Source: SAR86 cluster bacterium
GTDB taxonomy: Bacteria; Pseudomonadota; Gammaproteobacteria; Magnimaribacterales; Magnimaribacteraceae
Length of the DNA stretch: 58,726 bases
Direction: 5' to 3'
Assembly: GCA_016777005.1 (NCBI GenBank)
Contig: JADHSF010000005.1
Coordinates: forward strand, 1 to 58,726
The position numbers and the translations under genes were made by a program. The notes under the pieces were generated by a model. It saw only the letters and a program-made list of their open reading frames with translations. It was not told where the DNA came from and ran no database searches. Of the stretch, positions 1-9,778 are shown in pieces; the first letter of the stretch is position 1, and each line of letters starts with the position of its first letter.

Positions 1-854
1 CTAATCTTCATAAACTTAAAGGTTTATCAAATAATCTTGGCATAGCAGCAGGATTAGATAAAAATGCAGAATACGTAGATTGCATTAATGCATTAGGAGT
101 AGGTTTCATAGAAGTGGGTACAGTTACCCCTAAACCACAAAGTGGTAATCCAAAACCAAGAATTTTTAGAAATAGAAAAGAAAAATATTTAATAAATAGA
201 TTAGGCTTCAATAATAAAGGTGTTGATCGCCTAGTAGAGAATCTGAAAAAAAGAAAATCATCATCACCAATCGGAATAAGCATAGGTAAAAATTTTGATA
301 CTCCAAATCACAAGGCCTCAGATGATTATTTGGTTTGTTTAGAGAAGGTTTATGCTTATGCAAACTACATTGCTATAAATATTTCTTCTCCGAATACAAA
401 GGACTTAAGAGATTTAACTAATAAAATCTATTTAGACTCACTCTTAAAACAGCTTAAATCAAAGCAAAGTGATCTTTCAGAGAGATTTGGATATAAGCCT
501 TTATTTATTAAAGTTAGTCCAGATGAAGACTTAGTAAGACTAGGAGAAATCTGTGACGTAATATTGGATAATAAAATTGATGGGATAATCTGCTCCAATA
601 CCACCGTGGAACATAATGACAAGAATGGCATTGGAGGATTAAGTGGAGCACCTCTTAAAATGAAAGCCACTGAAAGACTTTTATTTATAAGAGATAAAGT
701 AGGAATTGATTTTCCTCTTATTGCCTCTGGAGGAATAATGTCTGTTCTAGATTACAAAGAAAGAATTACAGCTGGAGCAGACTTTGTTCAGGTTTATACA
801 GGATTTATTTTTGAAGGTCCTAAATTAATAAACGATATTCTTCTTACAAAGTAA
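1..854 (+). CDS. pyrD: Dihydroorotate dehydrogenase (quinone), class 2, 5'-truncated by the window edge
   Basis: The enzyme oxidises dihydroorotate to orotate with FMN and the quinone pool at the inner membrane, in pyrimidine synthesis. The frame is open from base 3, so the amino-terminal part lies outside the window. The visible protein starts in the FMN-barrel core: a GIAAGLDKN segment, then VGTVTPKPQSGNPKPR and the NISSPNT loop typical of class 2 enzymes. Later come the KVSPD and SNTTV strands and the carboxy-terminal IASGGI and GADFVQVYTGF phosphate-binding segments. A GTG at 114 could be mistaken for a start, but conserved sequence runs upstream of it. The gene ends about 70 bases before topA. 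Confidence 0.95.
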   Translation, partial: NLHKLKGLSNNLGIAAGLDKNAEYVDCINALGVGFIEVGTVTPKPQSGNPKPRIFRNRKEKYLINRLGFNNKGVDRLVENLKKRKSSSPIGISIGKNFDTPNHKASDDYLVCLEKVYAYANYIAINISSPNTKDLRDLTNKIYLDSLLKQLKSKQSDLSERFGYKPLFIKVSPDEDLVRLGEICDVILDNKIDGIICSNTTVEHNDKNGIGGLSGAPLKMKATERLLFIRDKVGIDFPLIASGGIMSVLDYKERITAGADFVQVYTGFIFEGPKLINDILLTK

Positions 855-868
855 AATTCAAGAAACGC

Positions 869-898
869 TTGACATAACCCCCATATATAAACTTTATA
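869..898 (+). promoter_or_regulatory. Possible topA promoter
   Basis: A perfect TTGACA lies at 869-874 and TTTATA at 893-898, with an 18-base spacer, inside the pyrD-topA gap. An alternative -10, TATACT at 895-900, gives a long 20-base spacer. The call rests on sequence match only. Confidence 0.4.
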
Positions 899-927
899 CT
901 GTAAAGGGAATATAATTTTTTTTATTT

Positions 928-3540
928 ATGAAATCATTAGTAATTGTAGAATCAGGAGCTAAAGCAAAAAAAATAAAGGGTTATTTGGATTCAAATTTTC
1001 CAGATAATGACTGGCAGGTTGAAGCTTGTGTAGGTCATGTAAGAGACTTATCAGATAAAGAAAATGCAGTTGATCCAAGTGACTGGAAAAATCTTAACTG
1101 GGAATTCTCTTCTAAGGGAAAGAAGGTGATGAGAGACCTTAGAAAATCCTGCAAAGAATCTGACTTACTTTATCTTGCAACTGACCCAGACAGAGAAGGG
1201 GAGGCTATAGCTTGGCACCTGCTGAGCGATTTTTCAGACAAAAAATTAGTGGGTGATCTAGATGTAAAAAGAGTTACATTCAATGAAATAACATCCTCTG
1301 CAGTGAAGAGTGCAATCAACTCACCTAGAGAAATTGATAAAGATTTAGTCGATGCTTATTTAGCGAGAAGAATACTAGATCATCTTATAGGTTTTAAAGT
1401 ATCGCCTTTATTATGGCGTCACGTATCGAGAGCTAAATCTGCTGGTAGGGTTCAGTCTCCAACTTTAAGGATACTTTGCGAAAAGGAAGATCAGAGAGAC
1501 TTACACATCCCTGAAGAGTACTGGCCATTTGAATCAAGTTTTGATTATCTGGGCACATCTTTTGATGCAAAACTATCGCAAATTTCAGATAGAAATATAA
1601 CTAAAAATCCCTTGAAAAATGAACTTGAAGTTAATAACTTAATTCAAGATCTAGATTCATCTAATTTTCATTTAGAAGGTATCGAATCTAAGCCCCAGTC
1701 AAGTAGTCCAAAACCACCTTTTAGAACCTCCACCTTGCAAATGTCAGCTGCTAGCGGATTAGGTTTTACAGCAGATAGAACTATGCAGTCTGCTCAAAAG
1801 TTGTATGAGGGTGGCTTCATTACTTATTTAAGAACAGACGGCATATCTATAAGCACATCACCCAATACCGGAGAGCCTTTTTCTGAAGAAAATCCTGGTC
1901 CTCCTCCATTGCAAGAGATTAGGAATTTTATTACTAATAACTATGATTCTTCCTACTTATCCAAGGAACCAAGAGTATACAAATCTAAGGTAAAGAATTC
2001 TCAAGAGGCCCATGAAGCTATTCGACCAACGGACATTACTACTACCCCAAAGAATGCCAAGCTTTCAGGTGATGAAGAAAGATTATATGGATTAATTTGG
2101 AACAGAACTGTTGCCAGTCAAATGGAGAGTTCAAGATACGAAAGGAAAACCCTTATCATTAAATCGGAAAATAAAAGTATAGAGTTTAGAGCATCTTCTA
2201 GGAAAAACTTATTTAAAGGTTTCGAGATTCTAACGGGCTCCGAAGATGATGTAGTGACTAATTTTCCAGATGGTTTGACCGAAGGTAAAGAGCTTAAATT
2301 ACTTTCAAATAAATATGAACAGAAGTTCACTACTGCACCTAATAGATACTCAGAAGCATCTTTAATAAAAAAAATGGAAGAAGAAGGAATTGGAAGGCCT
2401 TCTACCTATGCAACTATAGTTAAGGGTCTGAGAACAAAGAAATATGCTTACGGTGCAAAATCTATTATTCCTTCAGATCTTGGCAGAGTTTTAACCTCTT
2501 ATCTAAAGAAAGTGTTTGAAGATTTCTTTATAGAGACTGAATTCACAGCTCGCATGGAAGAGGATTTAGATGAAGTTGCTTCAGGTAATAAGAACTATGA
2601 AGAGGTTCTCAATGCTTTTTGGATTGAATTGCAAAATTACTTAAATCGTAAAATAAATGACATAGAAATTAGCAATAAAGATGAATTCAAAACTAGACAA
2701 GTTTTAGACCTTTTAAATGAAGAGCTTGGTTCCGTAATCTTTCCAAAAGATGAAAGTGGTCAAATTAAAAATGAATGCCCAAAATGCTCTAGTCCTATAA
2801 GTCTGAAATCTGGTTCCTGGGGATATTTTGTAGGGTGTTCTGAGTGTAAGTGGACTAAAAAACCATTTGAACTTAATACAACTTGGGAGACTTATCAGGA
2901 ACTACCAAAAGACTTAGGAATTCACCCGGATTTAGGTAATCCTATTTATGCAGACTTAAGTGTAAATGGACCTTGTGTTTGGACTATGAATGAAGATGAA
3001 AAAAAGCTTTTTGGCACACCAGATGAAGATGAATTTATTTTAGATATAGGAATAAATAGAGCAATAGAACTTATAGAGATAAGTAATGCTGAGAATATCT
3101 TATTTACTGAAGTTAATAGTAATCTACCTATTGTCTTAAAGAATGGTAGATTTGGTGAATATACAGAATTTGATGGTTTCAACAAAGCAACAAAACTTAA
3201 ACCAGAAAATAAAGATCCAAGTCCAAAAGTTTCCTATTATGAGCCTGGAACAATAGATTATGAATCAGAATCTGGAAGAAGATATGTACTAAACTCACTC
3301 AGAATATTAGGCTTTTTGCACAAGAAGGATAAAACCATCAATCCAGTAGGCATAAAGATAAGGAAACCCGGTAAGGCATTTAAATTTATTAAAAACCTCA
3401 AGGTTGGAGAGTTAGAAACTGAGATTCCAAATGATTGGTATAAGTTAGAACAAGAAGAACAAGATTTTATTATTAAAGAGATCCTTAAACTTGAAAAGGG
3501 AGACAGCTTTGTCTACCTTGAAGAAGCTAAAGTGATCTAA
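928..3540 (+). CDS. topA: DNA topoisomerase I (type IA)
   Basis: TopA relaxes negatively supercoiled DNA through a covalent 5'-phosphotyrosine intermediate. The Toprim domain opens the protein (VIVESGAKAKKIKGYL) and contains the DPDREGEAIAWHL metal-binding motif. The catalytic tyrosine is Tyr300 in FITYLRTDG. A four-cysteine zinc ribbon follows at Cys617, Cys620, Cys637 and Cys640, and the tail is lysine-rich. The length, 870 residues, is close to the 865 of the E. coli enzyme. The core segment LYEGGFITYLRTDG reads more like the alphaproteobacterial or cyanobacterial form than E. coli's; I know this only from memory of the family. The stop overlaps the convergent lexA stop by four bases. Confidence 0.97.
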   Translation: MKSLVIVESGAKAKKIKGYLDSNFPDNDWQVEACVGHVRDLSDKENAVDPSDWKNLNWEFSSKGKKVMRDLRKSCKESDLLYLATDPDREGEAIAWHLLSDFSDKKLVGDLDVKRVTFNEITSSAVKSAINSPREIDKDLVDAYLARRILDHLIGFKVSPLLWRHVSRAKSAGRVQSPTLRILCEKEDQRDLHIPEEYWPFESSFDYLGTSFDAKLSQISDRNITKNPLKNELEVNNLIQDLDSSNFHLEGIESKPQSSSPKPPFRTSTLQMSAASGLGFTADRTMQSAQKLYEGGFITYLRTDGISISTSPNTGEPFSEENPGPPPLQEIRNFITNNYDSSYLSKEPRVYKSKVKNSQEAHEAIRPTDITTTPKNAKLSGDEERLYGLIWNRTVASQMESSRYERKTLIIKSENKSIEFRASSRKNLFKGFEILTGSEDDVVTNFPDGLTEGKELKLLSNKYEQKFTTAPNRYSEASLIKKMEEEGIGRPSTYATIVKGLRTKKYAYGAKSIIPSDLGRVLTSYLKKVFEDFFIETEFTARMEEDLDEVASGNKNYEEVLNAFWIELQNYLNRKINDIEISNKDEFKTRQVLDLLNEELGSVIFPKDESGQIKNECPKCSSPISLKSGSWGYFVGCSECKWTKKPFELNTTWETYQELPKDLGIHPDLGNPIYADLSVNGPCVWTMNEDEKKLFGTPDEDEFILDIGINRAIELIEISNAENILFTEVNSNLPIVLKNGRFGEYTEFDGFNKATKLKPENKDPSPKVSYYEPGTIDYESESGRRYVLNSLRILGFLHKKDKTINPVGIKIRKPGKAFKFIKNLKVGELETEIPNDWYKLEQEEQDFIIKEILKLEKGDSFVYLEEAKVI

Positions 3541-4142
3541 AGACTTTCCCTTAAAAGCGCCACACAAGAGCCTTCTATTACCAGTTCATCTATTGAAGGA
3601 TTAACATTAATATCAGTATAATTTTTATTTTCGGGTCTTAGTGTGACTTTATTTTGATTGAACTCTATAAGAGTCTTGACCGTGACTTCATTATTAATTC
3701 TTGCGACAACAATAGAGCCAATTTTGGGATTCAAGGTTTTACTCACACCGATTAAATCCTCTTCAAAGATACCTACATCTACCATGCTGTCACCTTTGAC
3801 TCGAAGATAATAATCAATTTCATTTGAAAGAAGATTGTTAGATCTGGGGATAGTTTTTTCTATATTTTCTTCAGCTAAGATTGGTCCACCAGCTGCAACT
3901 AGACCTATTATCGGTATATCATCATTGCCAGTATCATTTAGAATTATTCCTCTAGATGCACCGGAGAGAATACTAATAAAACCCTTCTTTTCAATAGCTC
4001 TTAAGTGTTGTTCCGCAGCGTTAGGTGATTTGAAGCCAAGAGATTTTGCAATATCAGCCCTAGTAGGCGGAAATCCTAAATCCTGAATATGAGATTTTAT
4101 TAAATTTAATATTTCTTCTTGTCTTTTCGTTAAGTTTTTCAT
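3537..4142 (-). CDS. lexA: LexA repressor, SOS regulator
   Basis: LexA represses DNA-damage genes and cleaves itself when RecA is activated. The amino-terminal winged helix (residues 1-70) has the usual TKRQEEIL start and the SPNAAEQHLRAIEKKG recognition region. The cleavage site is Ala84-Gly85 in VAAGGP, and the serine-lysine dyad is Ser119 (KGDSM) and Lys156 (EVTVKTL). These are the same positions as in E. coli LexA; the length is 201 residues against 202. A perfect SOS box overlaps its promoter, so it should repress itself. There is no Shine-Dalgarno before the ATG. Confidence 0.98.
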   Translation of the reverse strand: MKNLTKRQEEILNLIKSHIQDLGFPPTRADIAKSLGFKSPNAAEQHLRAIEKKGFISILSGASRGIILNDTGNDDIPIIGLVAAGGPILAEENIEKTIPRSNNLLSNEIDYYLRVKGDSMVDVGIFEEDLIGVSKTLNPKIGSIVVARINNEVTVKTLIEFNQNKVTLRPENKNYTDINVNPSIDELVIEGSCVALLRESL

Positions 4143-4149
4143 AATAGTA

Positions 4150-4165
4150 CTGTAATTATATACAG
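4150..4165. promoter_or_regulatory. SOS box (LexA operator) between lexA and the 5'-nucleotidase gene
   Basis: The 16-mer CTGTAATTATATACAG matches the CTGT-N8-ACAG operator of gammaproteobacterial LexA. It lies 8 bases upstream of the lexA ATG and covers the lexA -10 box. It is also 19 bases upstream of the divergent 5'-nucleotidase start, so bound LexA could affect both genes. Confidence 0.92.
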
Positions 4166-4182
4166 CATATAGTAATATGCAA
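4155..4182 (-). promoter_or_regulatory. lexA promoter
   Basis: Read on the minus strand, TTGCAT (4182-4177), a 16-base spacer and a perfect TATAAT (4160-4155) precede lexA. The -10 lies inside the SOS box, as expected for autorepression. The predicted transcript start is only about 5-6 bases before the ATG. Confidence 0.6.
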
Positions 4183-4184
4183 AC

Positions 4185-5069
4185 ATGTTGAGAGTCGGTA
4201 TAACTTCAAGAGCTTTATTTGACCTAGATTCTAGTCATTCAATTTTTGAGAACGAAGGACTAGAGGCTTATAAAGATCATCAAATTTTAAAAGAAAATAT
4301 TCCACTCAAACCTGGTCAGGCATTTCTTTTAGTTAAAAAACTTCTTAATTTAAATAAGCAATTCAAAAAAGAAAAACTTGTAGAAGTTATTCTTTTAAGC
4401 AGAAATACTGCTGATACGGGTCTAAGAGTCTTTAATTCCATTCAGCATCATGACCTTGATATAAAAAAAGCAGCTTTTTGTGGAGGTAATAGTCCTCATG
4501 TTTATGCTAAATCTTTTGGTGCACACCTTTTCTTGTCTACAGAATTTCAAGACTGTAAATCTTCTATAGAGAATGGTATTGCTTCAGCAAGAATAATACC
4601 TTCTAAGAGGTCTTTTCTTGAAACTGATGATCTACGAGTTGCATTTGATGGAGATTCAGTCATTTTTTCTGAAGAATCTCAGAAGATCTTTGATGAAAGG
4701 GGATTAAAGGCATTTGATAAAAATGAAAAAGATTTGGCAAATAAACCCTTGAGTGGAGGATCTTTCAAGTCTTTTTTGGATGAACTTTATAAAGTCCAAC
4801 AAAGCTTCCCAAAAACAGAATGTCCTATCAGAATTGCATTAGTTACCGCAAGATCAGCTCCTTCTCATGAAAGGGTTATAAAGACTTTAAGAGAATGGAA
4901 TATCCGTGTGGATGAGTCTCTGTTCTTAGGCGGTATGGATAAGACAAGCTTTCTCAAAAATTTCGGTGCTGACATTTTTTTTGATGATCAATTAGAAAAT
5001 TGTAAATCAGCCTCTTTAGAAGTTCCAACTGGTCAAGTAATCAACTTTAATACAAGAAATTACGCTTAA
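4185..5069 (+). CDS. 5'-nucleotidase of the cytosolic NT5C1 type (HAD-like)
   Basis: The protein resembles the bacterial relatives of eukaryotic cytosolic 5'-nucleotidase I, which dephosphorylate nucleoside 5'-monophosphates. Two related halves are visible: FDLDSSHSIFENEGLEAY near the start and VAFDGDSVIFS...IFDERGLKAF near residue 155. The second half carries the likely aspartate nucleophile. VILLSRNTAD and ALVTARSAPSHERV look like the paired second motifs, and GADIFFDDQ closes the fold. The gene is divergent from lexA and shares its SOS box; the ATG lacks a Shine-Dalgarno and a TATAGT lies 11 bases upstream. The substrate cannot be read from the sequence. Confidence 0.85.
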   Translation: MLRVGITSRALFDLDSSHSIFENEGLEAYKDHQILKENIPLKPGQAFLLVKKLLNLNKQFKKEKLVEVILLSRNTADTGLRVFNSIQHHDLDIKKAAFCGGNSPHVYAKSFGAHLFLSTEFQDCKSSIENGIASARIIPSKRSFLETDDLRVAFDGDSVIFSEESQKIFDERGLKAFDKNEKDLANKPLSGGSFKSFLDELYKVQQSFPKTECPIRIALVTARSAPSHERVIKTLREWNIRVDESLFLGGMDKTSFLKNFGADIFFDDQLENCKSASLEVPTGQVINFNTRNYA

Positions 5070-5075
5070 TAAATG

Positions 5076-5081
5076 TATAAT
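5076..5081 (+). promoter_or_regulatory. -10 box for the thrH-prpBCD operon
   Basis: A perfect TATAAT sits 34 bases upstream of thrH in the only gap before the operon. No good -35 is visible at normal spacing, so this is a tentative site. Confidence 0.35.
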
Positions 5082-5115
5082 CCTCACCTCAAATAAAGTG
5101 TGAGTAAATCTATCA

Positions 5116-5730
5116 ATGGAACATGTCTGTCTAGATCTTGAAGGTGTATTAATCCCCGAAATATGGGCTGAAGTGGCTGAGTATACCGGTGAAGAGCAAT
5201 TTAAATTGACCACTCAGGACCTTAAAGATTACTCTGAACTTATGGATATGAGGATTAATTTGGTGAAATCCATCGGCTTATCATTTTCTGAAATTCAATC
5301 ATTGGTTGATAAGATGGAGCCTTTTGAGGGCGCGAAGGAGTTTATAGATTGGGTAAGGGATAATTTTCAACTCACTATCGTTTCCGATTCATTTTATGAG
5401 TTGGCTTGGCCATTGATAAGAAAGTTAGGAACGCCCTCTATTAATTGTCATTACTTAGACGTTCAAGATAACGAATTAAAAGGGTACACTTTAAGAAGGC
5501 TTGAAAATAAAAAAAAGGTCGTGCAGTCTTTGAAAGATATGAAATTTAAAGTATTTGCTTCAGGGGATTCTTATAACGACATTCAAATGTTACAAGAAGC
5601 TGATCTAGGAGTATTTTTTCAGGCACCGAAACATATCAGAGAAGAGTTTAAGGATATAGGTGGTGTAGAGAGTCATCAAGAATTAAAAGAATTACTAATT
5701 GAGAATTCTAAATTTTTTGGGAGAAGTTAA
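5116..5730 (+). CDS. thrH: ThrH, phosphoserine phosphatase / homoserine phosphotransferase
   Basis: ThrH of Pseudomonas is a HAD enzyme that dephosphorylates phosphoserine and can move the phosphate to homoserine. This 204-residue protein matches the 205-residue Pseudomonas form: it starts [17 protein letters not shown] (motif I, Asp and Glu), then has [13 protein letters not shown], the motif II strand [10 protein letters not shown] and the motif IV segment [12 protein letters not shown]. The gene is two bases upstream of prpB and clearly in the same operon. That pairing suggests a link between threonine or serine turnover and propionyl-CoA, but this is inference. The Shine-Dalgarno is weak. 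Confidence 0.92.
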   Translation: MEHVCLDLEGVLIPEIWAEVAEYTGEEQFKLTTQDLKDYSELMDMRINLVKSIGLSFSEIQSLVDKMEPFEGAKEFIDWVRDNFQLTIVSDSFYELAWPLIRKLGTPSINCHYLDVQDNELKGYTLRRLENKKKVVQSLKDMKFKVFASGDSYNDIQMLQEADLGVFFQAPKHIREEFKDIGGVESHQELKELLIENSKFFGRS

Positions 5731-5732
5731 AG

Positions 5733-6605
5733 ATGAATGATTCACAAGGAAAAAAACTTAAAGAAGCACTGTCAAATAATAGTCCTCTAAAAATAGTTGG
5801 TACAGTTAATGCTTATACGGCTTTACTTGCTGAAAAAGAAGGTCATGAAGCTATTTATCTTTCTGGAGGAGGGGTTGCAGCTTCTAGCTTGGGAGTCCCT
5901 GACCTAGGAATCTCTTCTTTACAAGATGTTTTAGTTGATGTTGAAAGGATCACTAACGCTACATCTCTTCCTTTGCTGGTTGACGCAGATACGGGATGGG
6001 GAGGAGCTTTTAATATATCCAGGACTGTAAAATCTTTGATCAATTATGGGGCTGCTGGAATGCATATTGAAGATCAAGTATCTCAAAAACGATGTGGACA
6101 CAGGCCCAATAAAGAAATTGTATCAATTCAGGAGATGATCGATAGGATCAAAGCATCAGTTGATTCAAAAACAGACCAAGACTTTATAGTGATGGCAAGA
6201 ACAGATGCTTTAGCTAATGAAGGACTTGAAAGTGCAATCGAAAGAGCTCTGGCCTATCAGGAAGCTGGAGCTGATGCTCTTTTTCCTGAAGCATTTATAA
6301 AACTTGAACAATATGTAGAATTAAAAAAACATATTACAATTCCTGTTCTAGCTAATATTACGGAATTTGGACAAACTCCATTATTTGGTTGCGACGAGCT
6401 CGCTGATTCTGGAGTTGATATGGTTTTATATCCTCTAACTGCCTTTAGGGCTATGAGCAAAGCTGCGGAGATGGTCTACAGGGAAATCAAGCATAGAAAT
6501 AGTCAGGAGAGTCTATTAAAAAATATGCAAACTAGAGATGAACTTTACGACGTGCTAGATTATCATTCGTTCGAAAATAAATTGGACGAATTATTTAAAG
6601 ATTAA
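5733..6605 (+). CDS. prpB: 2-Methylisocitrate lyase
   Basis: PrpB splits 2-methylisocitrate into pyruvate and succinate, the last step of the methylcitrate cycle. It belongs to the isocitrate lyase / PEP mutase superfamily. The signature KRCGHR is present with the catalytic Cys121, and the Mg-binding region reads [11 protein letters not shown]. The length, 290 residues, is normal. A GGAG motif lies about 8 bases before the ATG. The gene is followed by prpC after 13 bases, giving the order prpB-prpC-prpD. Confidence 0.96.
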   Translation: MNDSQGKKLKEALSNNSPLKIVGTVNAYTALLAEKEGHEAIYLSGGGVAASSLGVPDLGISSLQDVLVDVERITNATSLPLLVDADTGWGGAFNISRTVKSLINYGAAGMHIEDQVSQKRCGHRPNKEIVSIQEMIDRIKASVDSKTDQDFIVMARTDALANEGLESAIERALAYQEAGADALFPEAFIKLEQYVELKKHITIPVLANITEFGQTPLFGCDELADSGVDMVLYPLTAFRAMSKAAEMVYREIKHRNSQESLLKNMQTRDELYDVLDYHSFENKLDELFKD

Positions 6606-6618
6606 ATAAGGAAAAGAA

Positions 6619-7743
6619 ATGGGTGAGAAGAAATTAGATGGGGCAGGATTAAGGGGTCAAGTTGCAGGAAAAACTGCACTTTCAACTGTTGGCAAAGAAG
6701 GCAAAGGTCTGACTTATAGAGGTTACGCTATTGAAGAGCTTGCTGAAAAAGCTTCTTTCGAAGAAGTCGCTTATATGCTGCTTTACGGAAATTTACCGAA
6801 TCAATCAGAATACGATTCTTACTCTGCAAAATTAAAATCTTACAGAGCTTTACCGGCTGAATTAAAAGAAGTACTTGAAAGAATTCCTGCTAGTGCACAT
6901 CCCATGGATGTTATGAGAACAGGGTGCTCAATGTTAGGCAATCTGGAACCGGAAGGAGATTTCTCAAATCAAAATGAGACTGCTGATAGAATTTTAGCTT
7001 CTTTTGCATCTATAATTACTTATTGGTATAGATATTCGCATGATGGTGTCAGAGTTAAAACTGAGACTGAGCACGCCACTATAGGGGGTCACTTCTTATC
7101 CCTGTTAACAGGTCAAGAACCTTCTGAAGATCACGCTAGAGCCTTAGATATTTCTTTAATACTTTATGCTGAGCATGGTTTCAATGCATCTACTTTTACC
7201 GCAAGAACTTGTGCATCAACATTATCTGATATGCATTCTTGTATCACAGCCGGCATCGGAACCTTAAGAGGACCATTACATGGCGGAGCTAATGAAGCTG
7301 CCATGGAGATGATAGAAAAATATTCGGATAGACAACAAGCAAAGGCCGGTGTTTTAGATTTATTGGCAAATAAAGAAAAGATCATGGGTTTTGGTCATGC
7401 AGTCTATAAAACAGAGGATCCTCGAAACGCTATTATTAAAGTTTGGGCTGAAAAACTATCTAAATTAAGCAATGATGCGACTCTTTATGAAGTTTCAGAT
7501 GAGATTGAGAGAGTCATGGATGAAGAGAAAGGAATGTTTGCGAATACTGATTTCTTCATGGCTTCTGCTTATCATTATCTTGGAATACCAACAGCAATTT
7601 TTACACCTCTATTTGTAATCGGAAGAACTTCTGGTTGGGCTGCAAATGTAATGGAACAAAGAGCTGATAATAGAATTATTCGACCTAGCGAAGAGTATAT
7701 CGGACCCGATAACTCAGTCTGGGTTGATATGTCTGACCGTTAA
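6619..7743 (+). CDS. prpC: 2-Methylcitrate synthase
   Basis: PrpC condenses propionyl-CoA with oxaloacetate to 2-methylcitrate. The citrate-synthase fold is evident: [24 protein letters not shown] at the amino end, [12 protein letters not shown] with one active-site histidine, and [14 protein letters not shown] with the second. At 374 residues it has the short form usual for PrpC and lacks the longer amino-terminal extension of gammaproteobacterial GltA. That, with the flanking prpB and prpD, makes methylcitrate synthase the better call. An AAGGA Shine-Dalgarno precedes the ATG. Confidence 0.94.
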   Translation: MGEKKLDGAGLRGQVAGKTALSTVGKEGKGLTYRGYAIEELAEKASFEEVAYMLLYGNLPNQSEYDSYSAKLKSYRALPAELKEVLERIPASAHPMDVMRTGCSMLGNLEPEGDFSNQNETADRILASFASIITYWYRYSHDGVRVKTETEHATIGGHFLSLLTGQEPSEDHARALDISLILYAEHGFNASTFTARTCASTLSDMHSCITAGIGTLRGPLHGGANEAAMEMIEKYSDRQQAKAGVLDLLANKEKIMGFGHAVYKTEDPRNAIIKVWAEKLSKLSNDATLYEVSDEIERVMDEEKGMFANTDFFMASAYHYLGIPTAIFTPLFVIGRTSGWAANVMEQRADNRIIRPSEEYIGPDNSVWVDMSDR

Positions 7744-7760
7744 TTAAAAGGAAAAAAATT

Positions 7761-9209
7761 ATGTCTGGAAACGTTGAAACAAACGTGCGTCCTAATCCTG
7801 ATGACGTACTAGTAAAAATTGCTGATTATGTTTTAGATAAGAACATTGAAAGCACCGAAGCATATGACACTGCTCGCAATTGTTTAATGGATACATTGGG
7901 CTGTGGATTGCTTGCGCTTACTTTTCCCGATTGCAAAAATCTACTTGGTCCTTATGTTGAAGGCACTGAAGTGCCAGGCGGAGTAAGAGTCCCTGGAACT
8001 AGTCATGTATTAGACCCAGTTAAAGGTGCTTGGGATATAGGTGCAATTATTAGGTGGTTAGATTTTAATGATACTTGGTTGGCAGCGGAGTGGGGCCATC
8101 CTTCAGATAATCTAGGCGGTATATTAGCTGCAGCTGATTATTTATCTCAAAAAAATATAGCAGAAGGTAAAGACCCGCTAACCATGAAAGATGTTCTAAC
8201 AAATATGATTAAGGCACATGAGATTCAAGGGGTCTTAGCTTTAGAAAATAGTTTCAATAGAGTAGGGCTAGATCATGTTGTATTGGTCAAGGTTGCTTCA
8301 ACTGCTGTAATTTCTTCAATGTTTGGATTAAGCAAAGATCAAACCATAGATGCATTATCGCAAGCTTGGGTAGATGGACAAAGTTTAAGGACTTACAGGC
8401 ATGCTCCTAATGCAGGCCCAAGAAAATCTTGGGCAGCTGGTGATGCTACTAGTAGAGCATTGCAGTTAGTGCTTTTAACTCAAAAGGGTCAAATTGGTTA
8501 TCCAAGTGTTCTGACTGCACCAACTTGGGGTTTCTATGATGTTCAATTCAAAGGCAATTCATTTAGTCTCCCAAGAGAATTCGATTCTTATGTGATGGAA
8601 AATATTCTATTTAAAATTTCTTTTCCTGCTGAATTCCATGCTCAAACTGCTGTTGAGGCTGCAGTTATACTTCACGAGCAGATAAAGGATAGACTGAATG
8701 ATATCGATAAGATTCTTATTTCAACTCATGAATCAGCTATTAGAATAATCAGTAAAGAAGGAACTTTAAATAATCCTGCCGACAGAGATCACTGTCTTCA
8801 ATACATGACTGCCATTGGACTTTTAAAGGGTGACTTAATTGCCGAAGATTATGAAGATGATGTAGCATCGGATCCAAGAGTTGATCACCTTAGAGAGAAG
8901 ATGGTTATAGAGGAAGATGCAAGATATTCAAAAGAGTATTTAGAATCTGATAAAAGATCTATATCCAATGCCATACAAATATTCTTTAATGACGGCTCTT
9001 CCACGGAAAAAGTTGAAGTTGAATACCCTATAGGACATAGAAGAAGAAGAGAGCAAGGAATTCCGTTATTAGTAGAGAAGTTTGAAAGAAATCTTAAAAC
9101 ACAATTTTCTGAATCTAGAGTGGAATCAATATTGAGTCTTTGTGCTAATCAAGAAGCATTAGAGCAGACCCCGGTTACAGACTTTATGAACTTAATGGTT
9201 GCAGAATAA
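7761..9209 (+). CDS. prpD: 2-Methylcitrate dehydratase
   Basis: PrpD dehydrates 2-methylcitrate to 2-methylaconitate. The 482-residue protein carries the MmgE/PrpD fold, with the conserved [23 protein letters not shown] segment near residue 100 and [15 protein letters not shown] later. It needs no iron-sulfur cluster. The next step, hydration to 2-methylisocitrate, is normally done by AcnB, whose gene lies at 25331-27910; no acnD or prpF appears in the operon. AAGGA precedes the ATG. Its end overlaps a possible TTG start of the next gene, but that gene more likely starts at 9229. Confidence 0.96.
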   Translation: MSGNVETNVRPNPDDVLVKIADYVLDKNIESTEAYDTARNCLMDTLGCGLLALTFPDCKNLLGPYVEGTEVPGGVRVPGTSHVLDPVKGAWDIGAIIRWLDFNDTWLAAEWGHPSDNLGGILAAADYLSQKNIAEGKDPLTMKDVLTNMIKAHEIQGVLALENSFNRVGLDHVVLVKVASTAVISSMFGLSKDQTIDALSQAWVDGQSLRTYRHAPNAGPRKSWAAGDATSRALQLVLLTQKGQIGYPSVLTAPTWGFYDVQFKGNSFSLPREFDSYVMENILFKISFPAEFHAQTAVEAAVILHEQIKDRLNDIDKILISTHESAIRIISKEGTLNNPADRDHCLQYMTAIGLLKGDLIAEDYEDDVASDPRVDHLREKMVIEEDARYSKEYLESDKRSISNAIQIFFNDGSSTEKVEVEYPIGHRRRREQGIPLLVEKFERNLKTQFSESRVESILSLCANQEALEQTPVTDFMNLMVAE

Positions 9210-9228
9210 AATATCTCAGAGTAGTTTT

Positions 9229-9741
9229 ATGAATCAATTGGAGAGCTTACTAGAAAGATTGATATTCTCAAGTAGATGGTTACTGGCGCCTATTTATATA
9301 GTGCTTTCAATATCTCTCTTTTTTATTACTATTAAGGTAATCCAAGAATTACTTCATTTTGCTCCTTCCCTCTTATCTTCAGACTTAAAAGATATGATGT
9401 TGTTTGTTCTTCATATAGTTGATTTGGCTCTTATTAGTAATTTAGTCCTTATGATAATTTTTGCAGGTTACGAAAATTTTGTTTCAAAAATTTCTGTAGC
9501 AGATGAAAGTGAAGACAAGCCAGAATGGATGGGCAAAACTGATTTTGGTGACTTGAAATTAAAACTAATAGCGTCAATTGTAGCTATTTCTGGAATTAAT
9601 CTGCTAGAAACATTTATGGATATCTCTGAAGTATCAGATAGAGAAATTCAATGGATGATCATTATTCATGTTGTGTTTATCTTCTCAGGCCTTTTATTGG
9701 CTTTGATGGATTACTTTTCTCCAAAATCAGCTAAAAACTAA
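9229..9741 (+). CDS. YqhA-like integral membrane protein (UPF0114)
   Basis: This 170-residue protein resembles the YqhA/UPF0114 family, whose function is unknown. Hydrophobic segments are visible near LAPIYIVLSISLFFITIKV, LFVLHIVDLALISNLVLMIIFAGY, LKLIASIVAISGINLLETF and WMIIIHVVFIFSGLLLALM, giving about four membrane helices. The conserved GYENFVSKI and WMGKTDFGDLKLKL segments support the family call. An in-frame TTG at 9199 would overlap prpD by 11 bases; I prefer the ATG at 9229, which begins MNQLESLLERLIFSSRW. It is the last gene of the prp operon, but a role in propionate metabolism is only suggested by position. Confidence 0.85.
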   Translation: MNQLESLLERLIFSSRWLLAPIYIVLSISLFFITIKVIQELLHFAPSLLSSDLKDMMLFVLHIVDLALISNLVLMIIFAGYENFVSKISVADESEDKPEWMGKTDFGDLKLKLIASIVAISGINLLETFMDISEVSDREIQWMIIIHVVFIFSGLLLALMDYFSPKSAKN

Positions 9742-9743
9742 TT

Positions 9744-9773
9744 TTTACTAATCTTTTTGTTCTCCACTATAAA
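9744..9773 (+). promoter_or_regulatory. Promoter of the flavoprotein gene, almost no leader
   Basis: TTTACT at 9744-9749 and TATAAA at 9768-9773 are 18 bases apart. The -10 ends only 5 bases before the ATG at 9779 and no Shine-Dalgarno exists, so the mRNA would be leaderless or nearly so. Confidence 0.5.
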
Positions 9774-9778
9774 ATTTT

